This document shows, piece by piece, positions 33,774 to 42,565 of a stretch of DNA of 64,000 bases (positions within the stretch are counted from its first letter, which is position 1; the number at the start of each line of letters is the position of its first letter). The DNA is from JBGQOJ01 sp052119585 (lineage in GTDB: Bacteria > Pseudomonadota > Alphaproteobacteria > Rhodobacterales > Rhodobacteraceae), in contig NZ_JBGQOJ010000010.1 of the NCBI RefSeq assembly GCF_052119585.1, forward strand, positions 1 through 64,000, in the 5' to 3' direction. The position numbers were made by a program, and so were the translations under genes. The notes under the pieces were generated by a model. The model saw nothing but the letters and a program-made list of their open reading frames with translations. It ran no database searches and had not been told where the DNA came from.

Positions 33774-35402
33774 TCAGTGCACCTCGGGGTGGGATTTCAG
33801 CGGCATGTCATCGCGCAGGGTGACGGTCTGCCTTTCGATCATCCGGTGCACCTTGGGCTTGTCCGCGCCCTTGTGCAGGGCCAGCAACCGGTCCGACACT
33901 TCGGCATCGGCCTTGGTGCGGCGCTGGTTGTGGCGCACATAATCCACCCATGTCGACACATGATAGGTTTCGGTCCAGACGTCGGGGTTTTCCAGATCGC
34001 GCAACAAGGCCCACTGGCGCGCGCCGTCCCGTTTGCGGATGCGTCGGCGGTCGGCCATCGCGGCAAGGAATGCCGGAATCTCCTGCTGCGCGATGTCGTA
34101 GTCGACCATGACCATGATAGGCCCGCTGCGCGATGTCATGTCCAGCCGCAGGGGCGGTTCGCTGAACCTGTCCAGCGGGTCGACGTTCAAGGCGCCGAAT
34201 TCCGGCAGAGCATAGCGCAGGCCGACCAAGGCACCGCAGATCAGCATGCCGCCGGACAGCACCAGAGCCCGCTCTGATCCATGCGCCTCGGCGACGGTGC
34301 CCCACAACCAGCTGCCCGCGGCCATGCCGCCGAAGGTCGCGGTTTGATACAGCGCAAGCGCCCGCCCCACGACCCAGCGCGGTGTGGACAGTTGCACCGT
34401 AACGTTGAACAGCGACAGCGTCAGCACCCAGCAGGCGCCGCACAGCATCAGGATGCCGCCGCTCAGCCAGATGTTCCGGCTGACCCCAAGGATGACAGCA
34501 CCACAGGCAAAGACCACAAACGTGCCCCGCACAATGGTTTCATTGTTCAGCTTTTCCCGCAAATGCCCGCTTGCAAACGCGCCGCCGATCGCGCCGAACC
34601 CGAAGCACCCCAGCATGACGCCGTAGGTCAGGGCGCTGCCCTGAAGCAGGTTCCGCGCGACCAGGGGCAATAGCGCCAGAACCGCGATGGCCGATGCCCC
34701 GAACAAGAACCCGCGCAACAAGACCTTCATCAGGTTCGGTGACATCGAGACATAGCGCAGGCCGGCGGCGACGGCTGGCCCGAAGGACTCTCGGGGCAGG
34801 TTGCGCGCGGCATAGTCCGGCGTCCAGCGGGTCAGGGCGAAGATCAGTGTCAGGTAACTGGCCGCGTTCAGCGCAAAGGCCGCCGCAGCACCGGACAGCG
34901 CCACAATCGCGCCACCGATGGCAGGGCCGACGCTGCGCATCAGGTTGAACCCCATGCTGTTGAGCAGCACCGCCGAGGGCAGGTCCTCTCTGGCTACGAT
35001 GTCGCCCATCGAGGATTGCCACGACGGGTTGTGCAACGCGGTGCCGCACCCGATCAGAAAGGTGAACGACAACAGCAGCCACGGGGTCAGCACACCCAGA
35101 TACGCACAGACCGTCAGGCCGATGGACACCAACAGCATCAGCGTCTGCGCCGTCAGCATGATCTTTCTGCGGTCAAGGCTGTCGGCCAATGCCCCCGACG
35201 GCAACGAGAACAACATGATCGGCAGCGTGGTCGAGGCCTGGACAAGCGCCACCATACCCGGAGAGTCCGATATGGTCGTCATCATCCAGCCCGCGCCGAC
35301 GGCCTGAATCAACCCGCCAAGGTTCGACACCAAAGTCGCCAGCCACAATGCGCGGAACGGGGCGTTCTGAAACAGCCCCAGAATGGACGCTCGTTTTGGC
35401 AA
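33774..35402 (-). CDS. MFS transporter (EntS-like, MFS_3) with soluble C-terminal extension
   Basis: This 542-residue exporter starts at TTG 35402 after AAGGAAAGG. The first 400 residues form about 12 helices, with LPSGALADSLDRRKIML as the conserved loop after helix 2 and NPSWQSSMGDIVAREDLP typical of MFS_3 proteins. The last 130 residues are soluble (IMVMVDYDIAQQEIPAFLAA, ... TYHVSTWVDYVRHNQR) and resemble an antibiotic-monooxygenase-like ferredoxin fold, a known arrangement in this family. The substrate is not evident. Confidence 0.8.
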   Translation of the reverse strand: MPKRASILGLFQNAPFRALWLATLVSNLGGLIQAVGAGWMMTTISDSPGMVALVQASTTLPIMLFSLPSGALADSLDRRKIMLTAQTLMLLVSIGLTVCAYLGVLTPWLLLSFTFLIGCGTALHNPSWQSSMGDIVAREDLPSAVLLNSMGFNLMRSVGPAIGGAIVALSGAAAAFALNAASYLTLIFALTRWTPDYAARNLPRESFGPAVAAGLRYVSMSPNLMKVLLRGFLFGASAIAVLALLPLVARNLLQGSALTYGVMLGCFGFGAIGGAFASGHLREKLNNETIVRGTFVVFACGAVILGVSRNIWLSGGILMLCGACWVLTLSLFNVTVQLSTPRWVVGRALALYQTATFGGMAAGSWLWGTVAEAHGSERALVLSGGMLICGALVGLRYALPEFGALNVDPLDRFSEPPLRLDMTSRSGPIMVMVDYDIAQQEIPAFLAAMADRRRIRKRDGARQWALLRDLENPDVWTETYHVSTWVDYVRHNQRRTKADAEVSDRLLALHKGADKPKVHRMIERQTVTLRDDMPLKSHPEVH

Positions 35403-35542
35403 GACGCGAACCTTTCCTTGGTGAAAGTCGTCTCTTGCAGATACGCGTGCTTCTATTGGCTGGCAAGGACCGTGCGCATGGCTGGACCTTGGCAGGATTG
35501 AAGGATACCTAATGGCGGACAGGATACAAAGCGAAGGCAGCG

Positions 35543-36769
35543 ATGAAAAAGATCGACATTCCGGAACGTGCGAACTGGCGGCAAGAGGCGGCGGATGTGG
35601 GCTTTACCTTTGCCGATATGCATGGCGAGCCGTATTGGGACGAAAGTTCGGCCTATCAGTTCACGCTGAAACAGATCGAGACCGATATCGAGGATCCCTC
35701 GACGGAACTGCATGGCATGTGCCGCGAGGCCGTAGCGGAGATTGTCGCAAGCGAAGAGTTGATGGCGCGTCTTTGCATACCGGACGAGCACTGCGATCTG
35801 GTCGCGGACAGTTGGGCGCGGGGTGAGCCGGAAATCTATGGCCGCTTCGATCTGGCCTATGATGGCAAGGGTCCGGCAAAGCTGTTGGAATACAACGCCG
35901 ACACGCCGACCTCGCTTTATGAAAGCGCGTCGTTCCAGTGGAGCTGGCTTGAAGGGCAGATCGCCACCGGCGTCCTTGCCCCCGACGACGACCAGTTCAA
36001 CAGCATTCACGAGGCATTGGTCGAGCGGTTCAAAGACCTGTTCGCACCCGATACCAATCTGCATTTCACCGCCGTTGGCGGCAACCCCGAGGAATACGGC
36101 ACCGTCGAATGCATGGGGTGGGCTGCGCGAGAGGCGGGGCTGGGCGCGCATTATTCGGACCTGGAAAAGATCGGCCTTAGCCCCGACGGCCAGTTCATCG
36201 ACGACGAGGACCGGGTGATCGGCATCCTGTTCAAGCTTTATCCCTGGGAAGATCTGCTGCGCGACGACTATGCCCGCAGCATCAAGAACAGCGGCTGCCG
36301 GTTTCTGGAACCCGCATGGAAGGCCATGGTATCGAACAAGGGGATGCTGCCGGTGTTGTGGCAGATGTTCGAGGGGCACCCGAACCTGCTGCCCGCGTTT
36401 TTCGAGGCGGATGTGGCGGACGCCATGTCAGGGCAGGGCCTTGCCGCCCCGCATGTTGCGCAATCCTTCGGGCGCTCGGCTAAAATTCTGAAGCAAGGCC
36501 ATGTGATCAAGCCCGTCTTTTCCCGCGAGGGTGCGTCGATTTCCATCGTCGAGGGGGGTGCGATCACCGAGGCCTCGACCAATGATGCATATAGCGAACA
36601 TCCCAGGATCGTTCAGGCCTATCATCCGCTGCCCGTCTTCGACGGCTTCCGGCCTGTCATCGGATCGTGGATCATCGGCGAGACCTGTGCGGGAATCGGC
36701 ATGCGCGAGGATCGCGCGCGCATCACGCAGGATCTGTCCCGTTTCAAACCCCATTTCATTCGCGACTGA
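35543..36769 (+). CDS. ygiC: Glutathionylspermidine synthase-family protein (YgiC-like)
   Basis: The 408-residue ATP-grasp protein has the typical start RANWRQEAADVGFTFADMHG, the ATP-binding segments LLEYNADTPTSLYESASFQW and VLWQMFEGHPNLLPAF, and the closing FSREGASISI. YgiC homologues resemble the synthetase half of glutathionylspermidine synthase, but their product is not firmly known. Here it is followed after 16 bases by a ygiB gene, the usual partner, so the two form one unit that may modify a cell-envelope component. Confidence 0.85.
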   Translation: MKKIDIPERANWRQEAADVGFTFADMHGEPYWDESSAYQFTLKQIETDIEDPSTELHGMCREAVAEIVASEELMARLCIPDEHCDLVADSWARGEPEIYGRFDLAYDGKGPAKLLEYNADTPTSLYESASFQWSWLEGQIATGVLAPDDDQFNSIHEALVERFKDLFAPDTNLHFTAVGGNPEEYGTVECMGWAAREAGLGAHYSDLEKIGLSPDGQFIDDEDRVIGILFKLYPWEDLLRDDYARSIKNSGCRFLEPAWKAMVSNKGMLPVLWQMFEGHPNLLPAFFEADVADAMSGQGLAAPHVAQSFGRSAKILKQGHVIKPVFSREGASISIVEGGAITEASTNDAYSEHPRIVQAYHPLPVFDGFRPVIGSWIIGETCAGIGMREDRARITQDLSRFKPHFIRD

Positions 36770-36785
36770 CACAAAGGATCACATC

Positions 36786-37379
36786 ATGAGAAAACGTTCC
36801 CAAAGAGTTGCCCTTTGCATCGTTGGCGCAGCAGCATTTGCCCTGGCAGGGTGCCGCGAGGAAGAGGTTGACGCGCAGGCCTTTCCTGATCTGCAAAGCT
36901 GCAAATCCGCCGCTGCAACGGGGGCAACCAATTTTTCGGCAATTGACTGCGAGGCGGCCTATCAGGAGGTGCAGAAAATACACGTCGAATCCGCCCCGCG
37001 CTATGACAGCTTGCAGGTCTGCGAACAGGAGCATGGCGTCGGGTCTTGCGGCGACGAACAGCAGGCATCTGGCGGCGGGGGCGGGGGCGGGGGTGGCATT
37101 TTCATGCCGCTGCTAACGGGGTATCTGATCGGAAACATGCTAAGCCGTGGCGTCGGGTCGACTGTGGGGCAACCTTTGTACCGCAAGGCAGGCGGGCAAT
37201 TTACCAATGCAACGGGAACCAGCTCCTATTCCAGCAATGCGGGCAAGGCCAAGCTGGGGGCGACCCAATTCGCGAAACCGCCCGCGACGATCGGCAAGGC
37301 GCCGATGACCAAAACCTCCGTCGCGTCGCGCGGCGGTTTTGGCAGCACCTCTGCCAGCCGCGGGTCTTTTGGCGGCTGA
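36786..37379 (+). CDS. ygiB: DUF1190 / YgiB-like lipoprotein
   Basis: This 197-residue envelope protein has an N-terminal signal and a lipoprotein-like Cys in ALAGCREEEV. The YgiB domain contains several conserved cysteines (LQSCKSAAATG, CEAAYQEV, VCEQEHGVGSC). It is followed by nine consecutive glycines, a membrane-like stretch (FMPLLTGYLIGNMLS) and a Gly/Ser-rich tail. The Gly run is encoded by GGGGGC repeats (about 37073-37096) that could slip during replication. It is the partner of ygiC. Confidence 0.85.
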   Translation: MRKRSQRVALCIVGAAAFALAGCREEEVDAQAFPDLQSCKSAAATGATNFSAIDCEAAYQEVQKIHVESAPRYDSLQVCEQEHGVGSCGDEQQASGGGGGGGGGIFMPLLTGYLIGNMLSRGVGSTVGQPLYRKAGGQFTNATGTSSYSSNAGKAKLGATQFAKPPATIGKAPMTKTSVASRGGFGSTSASRGSFGG

Positions 37380-37485
37380 TCCCGCCGCAAAAAGTCCACC
37401 TTTGGTGAGTTGACATCGTAGCCCCGGATCACCCATCACTATAGAGCACCGCGTAAACGCACGTCACTGGGAGGGGACACTCGTT

Positions 37486-38619
37486 TTGCTGGACTACTCG
37501 CATAGTATTCCGTTGGTTCTTGCGTCTTTGGCGGTTTCGCTGATGGCCAGTTTTACTGGTCTTGCCTTGACGCAGGGGCTGTCGCGCCTGCCCGAGACAC
37601 AGCGAAAACTGCGGGTTGCCATGGCCTCTGTCGCGCTTGGCGGTGGCATATGGTCGATGCACTTTGTCGCGATGCTGGGCCTGCAATTGCCGATCCTGTT
37701 CTACTACGACACCCTGACAACGCTGATATCGGCGCTGGTTGCGATCCTGATGGTCGGGGTGGCCTTTCTGGTGATGCATTTCCGCACCCGCACCTCTGCC
37801 AGTATCTGTATCGCGGGCACCATCGTCGGGCTGGGTATTCCGGCAATGCACTATATCGGCATGTCGGGTATGCAACTTTGCACGCCGGTCTATACGCCCA
37901 TCGGTATCGTTCTGGCCGTTGCAGCCTCTGTCGTTCTGGGCATCGGATCTTTTGGCATCGCTTACGGCGCGCGGACCCATCGCAACATTATCCTCAGCAC
38001 GCTGACCTTCGGGCTTGCGGTATTCGCGGTTCACTTCCTTGCGATGGCCGACACGAACTTTGTGCCTGCCGCAGGTCTTGGCGAAAGCGTCGATGCGATC
38101 GACAATGCCGCCTTGGCCATCATCGTCACGTTGATCTCTTTTGTGATTTGTGGCGCGTTCCTTTTGTCGGGCGTCACCTTTTGGCCCGCAGCCGGTGCCG
38201 CAAGCCCGGATAGTGCGCCCGCCCGCCCGGCCAGCCCCGTCGCGCCCGGAAAACCGTCAGGGGGCGCTGGTTCCGTCCCTGTCGAAAAGGGGCCGGTCCC
38301 CTATGAGAAAGACGGGCGAACCCTGTTTGTCGATCTTGCGCAAATTTCGGCGATCCGCGCCGAGGGGCACTATACCATCCTTTATTCCGGCCCGGCCAAG
38401 CTGTTCTGCCAATGGTCGATTACCGATGCAGAGACGCGGCTGAAGGACAGCGCCTTTATCCGTTGCCATCGCAGCTACATGATCAACCCCCGTCATGTGT
38501 CCGGCTTCGAGCGCAAGAAGGACAACGGTATCTGCTACTTCGAGCGCAGCCCGCAGCTGGGCGCTGTTCCGGTCAGCCGCACGCGTCTGGCAGAGGTGCG
38601 TCAGGCGCTGGGGCTTTAG
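37486..38619 (+). CDS. CoxC/CoxH-like MHYT-LytTR regulator
   Basis: The 377-residue membrane regulator starts at TTG with GGGAGGGG upstream. The first 220 residues contain the MHYT module of seven helices, with the signatures WSMHFVAMLG (about residue 58), PAMHYIGMSGM (about residue 122) and AVHFLAM (about residue 183), proposed to bind metal and sense CO, O2 or NO. A Pro/Ala linker leads to a LytTR DNA-binding domain (AQISAIRAEGHYTIL, then FIRCHRSYMINPRHVSGFER). In carboxydotrophs such proteins (CoxC/CoxH) accompany coxMSL. It lies 129 bases upstream of coxM in the same direction and probably switches on the cluster. Confidence 0.85.
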   Translation: MLDYSHSIPLVLASLAVSLMASFTGLALTQGLSRLPETQRKLRVAMASVALGGGIWSMHFVAMLGLQLPILFYYDTLTTLISALVAILMVGVAFLVMHFRTRTSASICIAGTIVGLGIPAMHYIGMSGMQLCTPVYTPIGIVLAVAASVVLGIGSFGIAYGARTHRNIILSTLTFGLAVFAVHFLAMADTNFVPAAGLGESVDAIDNAALAIIVTLISFVICGAFLLSGVTFWPAAGAASPDSAPARPASPVAPGKPSGGAGSVPVEKGPVPYEKDGRTLFVDLAQISAIRAEGHYTILYSGPAKLFCQWSITDAETRLKDSAFIRCHRSYMINPRHVSGFERKKDNGICYFERSPQLGAVPVSRTRLAEVRQALGL

Positions 38620-38628
38620 CCCGCCGCA

Positions 38629-38661
38629 TTCGTGCAGCCAATTCGCATTTCGTGAAACGAA
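38629..38661 (+). promoter_or_regulatory. Candidate operator upstream of coxM
   Basis: TTCGTG occurs at 38629-38634 and again at 38649-38654, 20 bases apart. The second copy is the start of a perfect palindrome TTCGT-GAA-ACGAA (38649-38661). Two direct repeats about two helical turns apart are the usual arrangement for LytTR domains, so this may be where the CoxC-like protein binds. Confidence 0.45.
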
Positions 38662-38748
38662 CCGCGCACCTCGGTCAAGAATCCCAAGGGCCGCTGCATA
38701 CGGCGGCATACTGCACCCAAGTCAAGAAGCGGCGACTGGGAGGTGCCA

Positions 38749-39603
38749 ATGATACCATCAGCATTCGAGTATCACCGGCCAGCGGATGTAAAATCCGCGG
38801 TGGGTGTTTTGCAGCAATACGGCGAGGAGGCGCGTGTGCTTGCGGGTGGCCACAGCCTGATCCCGATGATGAAGCTGCGCATGGCCGCGGTTGAACATCT
38901 GGTCGATCTACAGGACATCACGGAACTGAAAGCGCTAACCGTCGCCGGTGACACGGTGCATCTGGGGGCCATGGTCACCCAGCATGAACTGATCAACAGC
39001 GTGGCCCTTGCCAAGGCGGCCCCGCTGCTGCGCGAGGCGGCCTTGCAGATCGCCGACCCACAGGTGCGTTACGTCGGCACCATCGGCGGCAACGTGGCCA
39101 ACGGTGATCCGGCGAACGACATGCCCGGATTGATGCAATGTCTGGACGCGACGTTCACTTTGGCGGGGCCATCGGGCGAACGAGAGGTCAAGGCGCGGGA
39201 CTTCTATGAGAGCGCCTATGTGACGGCCTGCGACGATGACGAAATCCTTGTCGCGATCACCTTCAAGGCCCCCACCGGCGGCTATGCCTACGAAAAGCAA
39301 AAGCGCAAGATCGGCGATTACGCGACGGCCGCCGCTGCTGTCCTGATCACAATATCGGGCGGGAAATGCACAGCCGCGTCCATCGCCATGACCAACCTTG
39401 CCGACACGCCGATCTGGTCAAAGGCGGCAGGTGCGGCCTTGGTCGGCACGGCCTGCGCCGAGGCGGATATCGCGGCGGCTGTTGCTGCGGCCTTGGCCGG
39501 CATATCGCCGACCGAAGATAACCGTGGCCCCGTGGCCTTCAAGCGTCACGTCGCTGGCGTGGTCATCAAACGCGCCATCGAGCGCGCCGTTTCCCGCGCG
39601 TAA
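38749..39603 (+). CDS. coxM: Carbon monoxide dehydrogenase medium (FAD) subunit
   Basis: This 284-residue FAD-binding subunit has the FAD-loop motifs AGGHSLIPMM (about residue 32) and TIGGNVANGDPANDMPGL (about residue 109), a close match to CoxM. It passes electrons from the [2Fe-2S] clusters of CoxS to quinone or other acceptors. GGAGG at 38739-38743 lies five bases before ATG 38749; an in-frame GTG six bases earlier is too close to it. It is the first structural gene of the cluster. Confidence 0.93.
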   Translation: MIPSAFEYHRPADVKSAVGVLQQYGEEARVLAGGHSLIPMMKLRMAAVEHLVDLQDITELKALTVAGDTVHLGAMVTQHELINSVALAKAAPLLREAALQIADPQVRYVGTIGGNVANGDPANDMPGLMQCLDATFTLAGPSGEREVKARDFYESAYVTACDDDEILVAITFKAPTGGYAYEKQKRKIGDYATAAAAVLITISGGKCTAASIAMTNLADTPIWSKAAGAALVGTACAEADIAAAVAAALAGISPTEDNRGPVAFKRHVAGVVIKRAIERAVSRA

Positions 39604-39614
39604 GGAGGACTGAC

Positions 39615-40106
39615 ATGAGCAAGATGCACCTGAAACTGACCGTCAACGGCGAAGAGAAAGAGCTGTTGTGCGAACCGCGCGAACTGCTGATCCACGTCCT
39701 TCGCGAAAAACTGAACATCACCGGCCCGCACATCGGCTGCGAAACCTCTCATTGCGGGGCCTGCACGGTCGAGATGAACGGCAAGTCGGTGAAGTCCTGC
39801 ACCGTATTTGCGGCGCAGGCCAATGGCGCGGATGTCACCACGATCGAAGGTCTGGCAGAGCCGGGCACCCTGAATGTGCTGCAAAGCGCCTTTCGGGAAC
39901 ACCACGGTCTGCAATGCGGCTTTTGCACCCCCGGCATGATCACCCGCGCGCACCGCCTGTTGCAGGAGAACCCGACACCGACAGAGGAAGAGGTCCGCTT
40001 TGGCATGGCCGGGAACCTGTGCCGCTGCACCGGCTATCAGAACATCGTCAAATCCGTGCTGGCAGCAGCGACAGAGATGAACGCAGCCAAGGAGGCGGCA
40101 GAATGA
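39615..40106 (+). CDS. coxS: Carbon monoxide dehydrogenase small ([2Fe-2S]) subunit
   Basis: This 163-residue iron-sulfur subunit has a plant-ferredoxin-type cluster at CETSHCGACTVEMNGKSVKSC-like spacing (Cys at about residues 42, 47, 50 and 62). The second cluster is in QCGFCTPGM and LCRCTGYQN. It carries electrons from the molybdenum site to FAD. It has an AAGGAGG site before its ATG and overlaps coxL by ATGA. Confidence 0.95.
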   Translation: MSKMHLKLTVNGEEKELLCEPRELLIHVLREKLNITGPHIGCETSHCGACTVEMNGKSVKSCTVFAAQANGADVTTIEGLAEPGTLNVLQSAFREHHGLQCGFCTPGMITRAHRLLQENPTPTEEEVRFGMAGNLCRCTGYQNIVKSVLAAATEMNAAKEAAE

Positions 40107-42523
40107 ACGACCAGACCCCGACAAGCGTTGAACGCGCCACGAAACTCAAAGGTCTTGGATGTTCCCGCAAGCGCGTCGAGGACGTGCGGTTCACCCAGGG
40201 CAAGGGCAATTATGTCGATGACATCAAGATGCCCGGCATGCTGTTCGGCGACTTCGTCCGCTCGCCCTATGCGCATGCGCGGATCAAGTCGATCAACACC
40301 GATGCGGCGATGGCGCTGCCCGGTGTGATCGCCGTTCTGACCGCCAAGGATCTGGAACCGCTTGGCCTGCACTGGATGCCCACGCTGGCCGGTGACAAGC
40401 AGATGGTGCTGGCCGACGGCAAGGTGCTGTTCCAGGGGCAGGAGATTGCCTTTGTCATCGCCGAGGACCGCTATATCAACGCCGACGCGATCGAGCTGAT
40501 CGAGGTCGAGTACGAGGAACTGCCGGTCATCACCGACCCCTACAAGGCGATGGAACCGGATGCGGTTGTCCTGCGCGAAGACCTTGAAGGACAGACATCG
40601 GGCGCGCATGGCGCACGTCGGCATCACAACCACATCTTCCTGTGGGAAGTGGGCGATCAGGCCGCCACCGACGAGGTGATCGCCGGCGCCGATGTGGTGG
40701 CAGAGGAAACCGTCTATTACCACCGCACCCATCCTTGCCCGCTGGAAACCTGCGGCTGCGTCGCGTCGATGGACAAGGTGACCGGCAAGCTGACGCTGTT
40801 CGGCACCTTTCAGGCCCCGCATGTCGTGCGTACCGTCGCATCGCTTTTGTCGGGGATTGAAGAGCATAACATCCGCGTCGTTTCTCCCGATATCGGGGGC
40901 GGGTTCGGCAATAAGGTTGGGGTCTACCCCGGCTATGTCTGCTCTATCGTGGCCTCCATCGTCACGGGGCGCCCGGTGAAATGGGTCGAGGACCGGATGG
41001 ACAACCTGATGTCCACCGCCTTTGCCCGCGATTACTGGATGAAGGGCAAGATCAGCGCCACGAAAGACGGCAAGATCACCGGCCTACATTGCCATGTTAC
41101 CGCCGACCACGGCGCGTTCGATGCCTGCGCCGACCCGACCAAGTTTCCTGCGGGTTTCATGAGCATCTGCACCGGCTCCTATGACATTCCGGTCGCCTAT
41201 CTTGGGGTCGACGGGGTCTATACCAACAAGGCACCGGGGGGCGTGTCCTACCGCTGTTCGTTCCGCGTGACAGAGGCCGCCTATTTCATCGAGCGGATGA
41301 TAGAGGTGCTGGCGATCAAGCTGGGAATGGACGCGGCGGAACTGCGCGCCAAAAACTTTATCCGCAAGGACCAGTTCCCCTATCAATCCGCCTTGGGCTG
41401 GGAATACGATTCCGGCGATTATCACACCGCCTGGACCAAGGCGCTGAAGGCTGTCGGCTATGACGATCTGCGCAAGGAACAGGCACAGCGGGTCGAGGCG
41501 TTCAAGCGTGGCGAAACGCGCAAGCTGCTGGGGATCGGCCTTAGCCACTTTACCGAGATCGTCGGCGCAGGGCCGGTCAAGAACTGCGACATCCTTGGCA
41601 TGGGCATGTTCGACAGCTGCGAGATCCGCATCCACCCGACAGGATCGGCCATCGCACGGCTTGGCACGATCAGTCAGGGGCAGGGGCATGCCACGACCTT
41701 TGCCCAGATCCTTGCCAGCGAGATCGGCATCTCTGCCGACAACATCACCATCGAGGAAGGCGACACCGATACGGCGCCTTACGGGCTTGGCACCTACGGG
41801 TCACGCTCTACCCCTGTGGCGGGGGCCGCCGCCGCGATGGCGGGTCGCAAGATCCGCGCCAAGGCCCAGATGATCGCGGCTTATCTGCTAGAGGTGCATG
41901 ACGGCGATCTGGAATGGGATGTGGACCGATTTGTCGTCAAAGGCGCACCCGAGCAGTTCAAGACGATGAAGGATATCGCCTATGCGTCCTATCATCAGGC
42001 AATTCCGGGGTTGGAGCCGGGGCTGGAGGCGGTCAGCTATTATGACCCGCCCAACATGACCTTTCCCTTCGGGGCCTATATCTGCGTCATGGAGATCGAC
42101 GTGGATACCGGCACGCACGAGATCCGGCAGTTCTATGCGCTGGACGATTGCGGCACCCGGATCAACCCGATGATCATCGAAGGACAGGTGCATGGCGGCG
42201 TGACAGAGGCCTATGCCATCGCCATGGGTCAAGAGATTGCCTATGATGAAATCGGCAACGTCAAGACCGGCACGTTGATGGATTTCTTCCTGCCGACGTC
42301 ATGGGAAACGCCGCATTACACCACCGACTTTACCGAAACGCCAAGCCCGCATCACCCGATCGGCGCAAAAGGCGTGGGCGAAAGCCCGAACGTCGGTGGC
42401 GTGCCTGCCTTCTCGAACGCGGTGCACGATGCCTTCCGGCCATTCGGGCTGAAACAGTCGCATATGCCCCACGATCAATGGCGCATCTGGACGATTGCCA
42501 ACACCCTTGGCCTGCACGGCTAG
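40103..42523 (+). CDS. coxL: Carbon monoxide dehydrogenase large (Mo-Cu) subunit, form I-like
   Basis: This 806-residue catalytic subunit oxidises CO at a Mo-Cu site. The active-site loop is VSYRCSFR at residues 381-388: Cys385 corresponds to the copper-binding Cys388 of Oligotropha, and the catalytic Glu is E760 in GVGESP, with the same offset of three. Form I enzymes read AYRCSFR, so the Ser at 382 is a departure. Other cofactor motifs, GGGFGNKVGVYPG and QGQGHATTF, are present. The start was set at ATG 40103, coupled to coxS; the longer frame upstream is coxS sequence out of frame. The loop Cys distinguishes it from form II (GAGR) proteins. Confidence 0.92.
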   Translation: MNDQTPTSVERATKLKGLGCSRKRVEDVRFTQGKGNYVDDIKMPGMLFGDFVRSPYAHARIKSINTDAAMALPGVIAVLTAKDLEPLGLHWMPTLAGDKQMVLADGKVLFQGQEIAFVIAEDRYINADAIELIEVEYEELPVITDPYKAMEPDAVVLREDLEGQTSGAHGARRHHNHIFLWEVGDQAATDEVIAGADVVAEETVYYHRTHPCPLETCGCVASMDKVTGKLTLFGTFQAPHVVRTVASLLSGIEEHNIRVVSPDIGGGFGNKVGVYPGYVCSIVASIVTGRPVKWVEDRMDNLMSTAFARDYWMKGKISATKDGKITGLHCHVTADHGAFDACADPTKFPAGFMSICTGSYDIPVAYLGVDGVYTNKAPGGVSYRCSFRVTEAAYFIERMIEVLAIKLGMDAAELRAKNFIRKDQFPYQSALGWEYDSGDYHTAWTKALKAVGYDDLRKEQAQRVEAFKRGETRKLLGIGLSHFTEIVGAGPVKNCDILGMGMFDSCEIRIHPTGSAIARLGTISQGQGHATTFAQILASEIGISADNITIEEGDTDTAPYGLGTYGSRSTPVAGAAAAMAGRKIRAKAQMIAAYLLEVHDGDLEWDVDRFVVKGAPEQFKTMKDIAYASYHQAIPGLEPGLEAVSYYDPPNMTFPFGAYICVMEIDVDTGTHEIRQFYALDDCGTRINPMIIEGQVHGGVTEAYAIAMGQEIAYDEIGNVKTGTLMDFFLPTSWETPHYTTDFTETPSPHHPIGAKGVGESPNVGGVPAFSNAVHDAFRPFGLKQSHMPHDQWRIWTIANTLGLHG

Positions 42524-42565
42524 AAATGGACATGCGGGGCGGCGCAGTGTCGCCCCGTGGACCCG

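Noticed and set aside
39668..40102. N-terminal extension of coxL by 145 codons
   Set aside because: This stretch is coxS read in another frame, and the ATGA overlap gives the true start at 40103.
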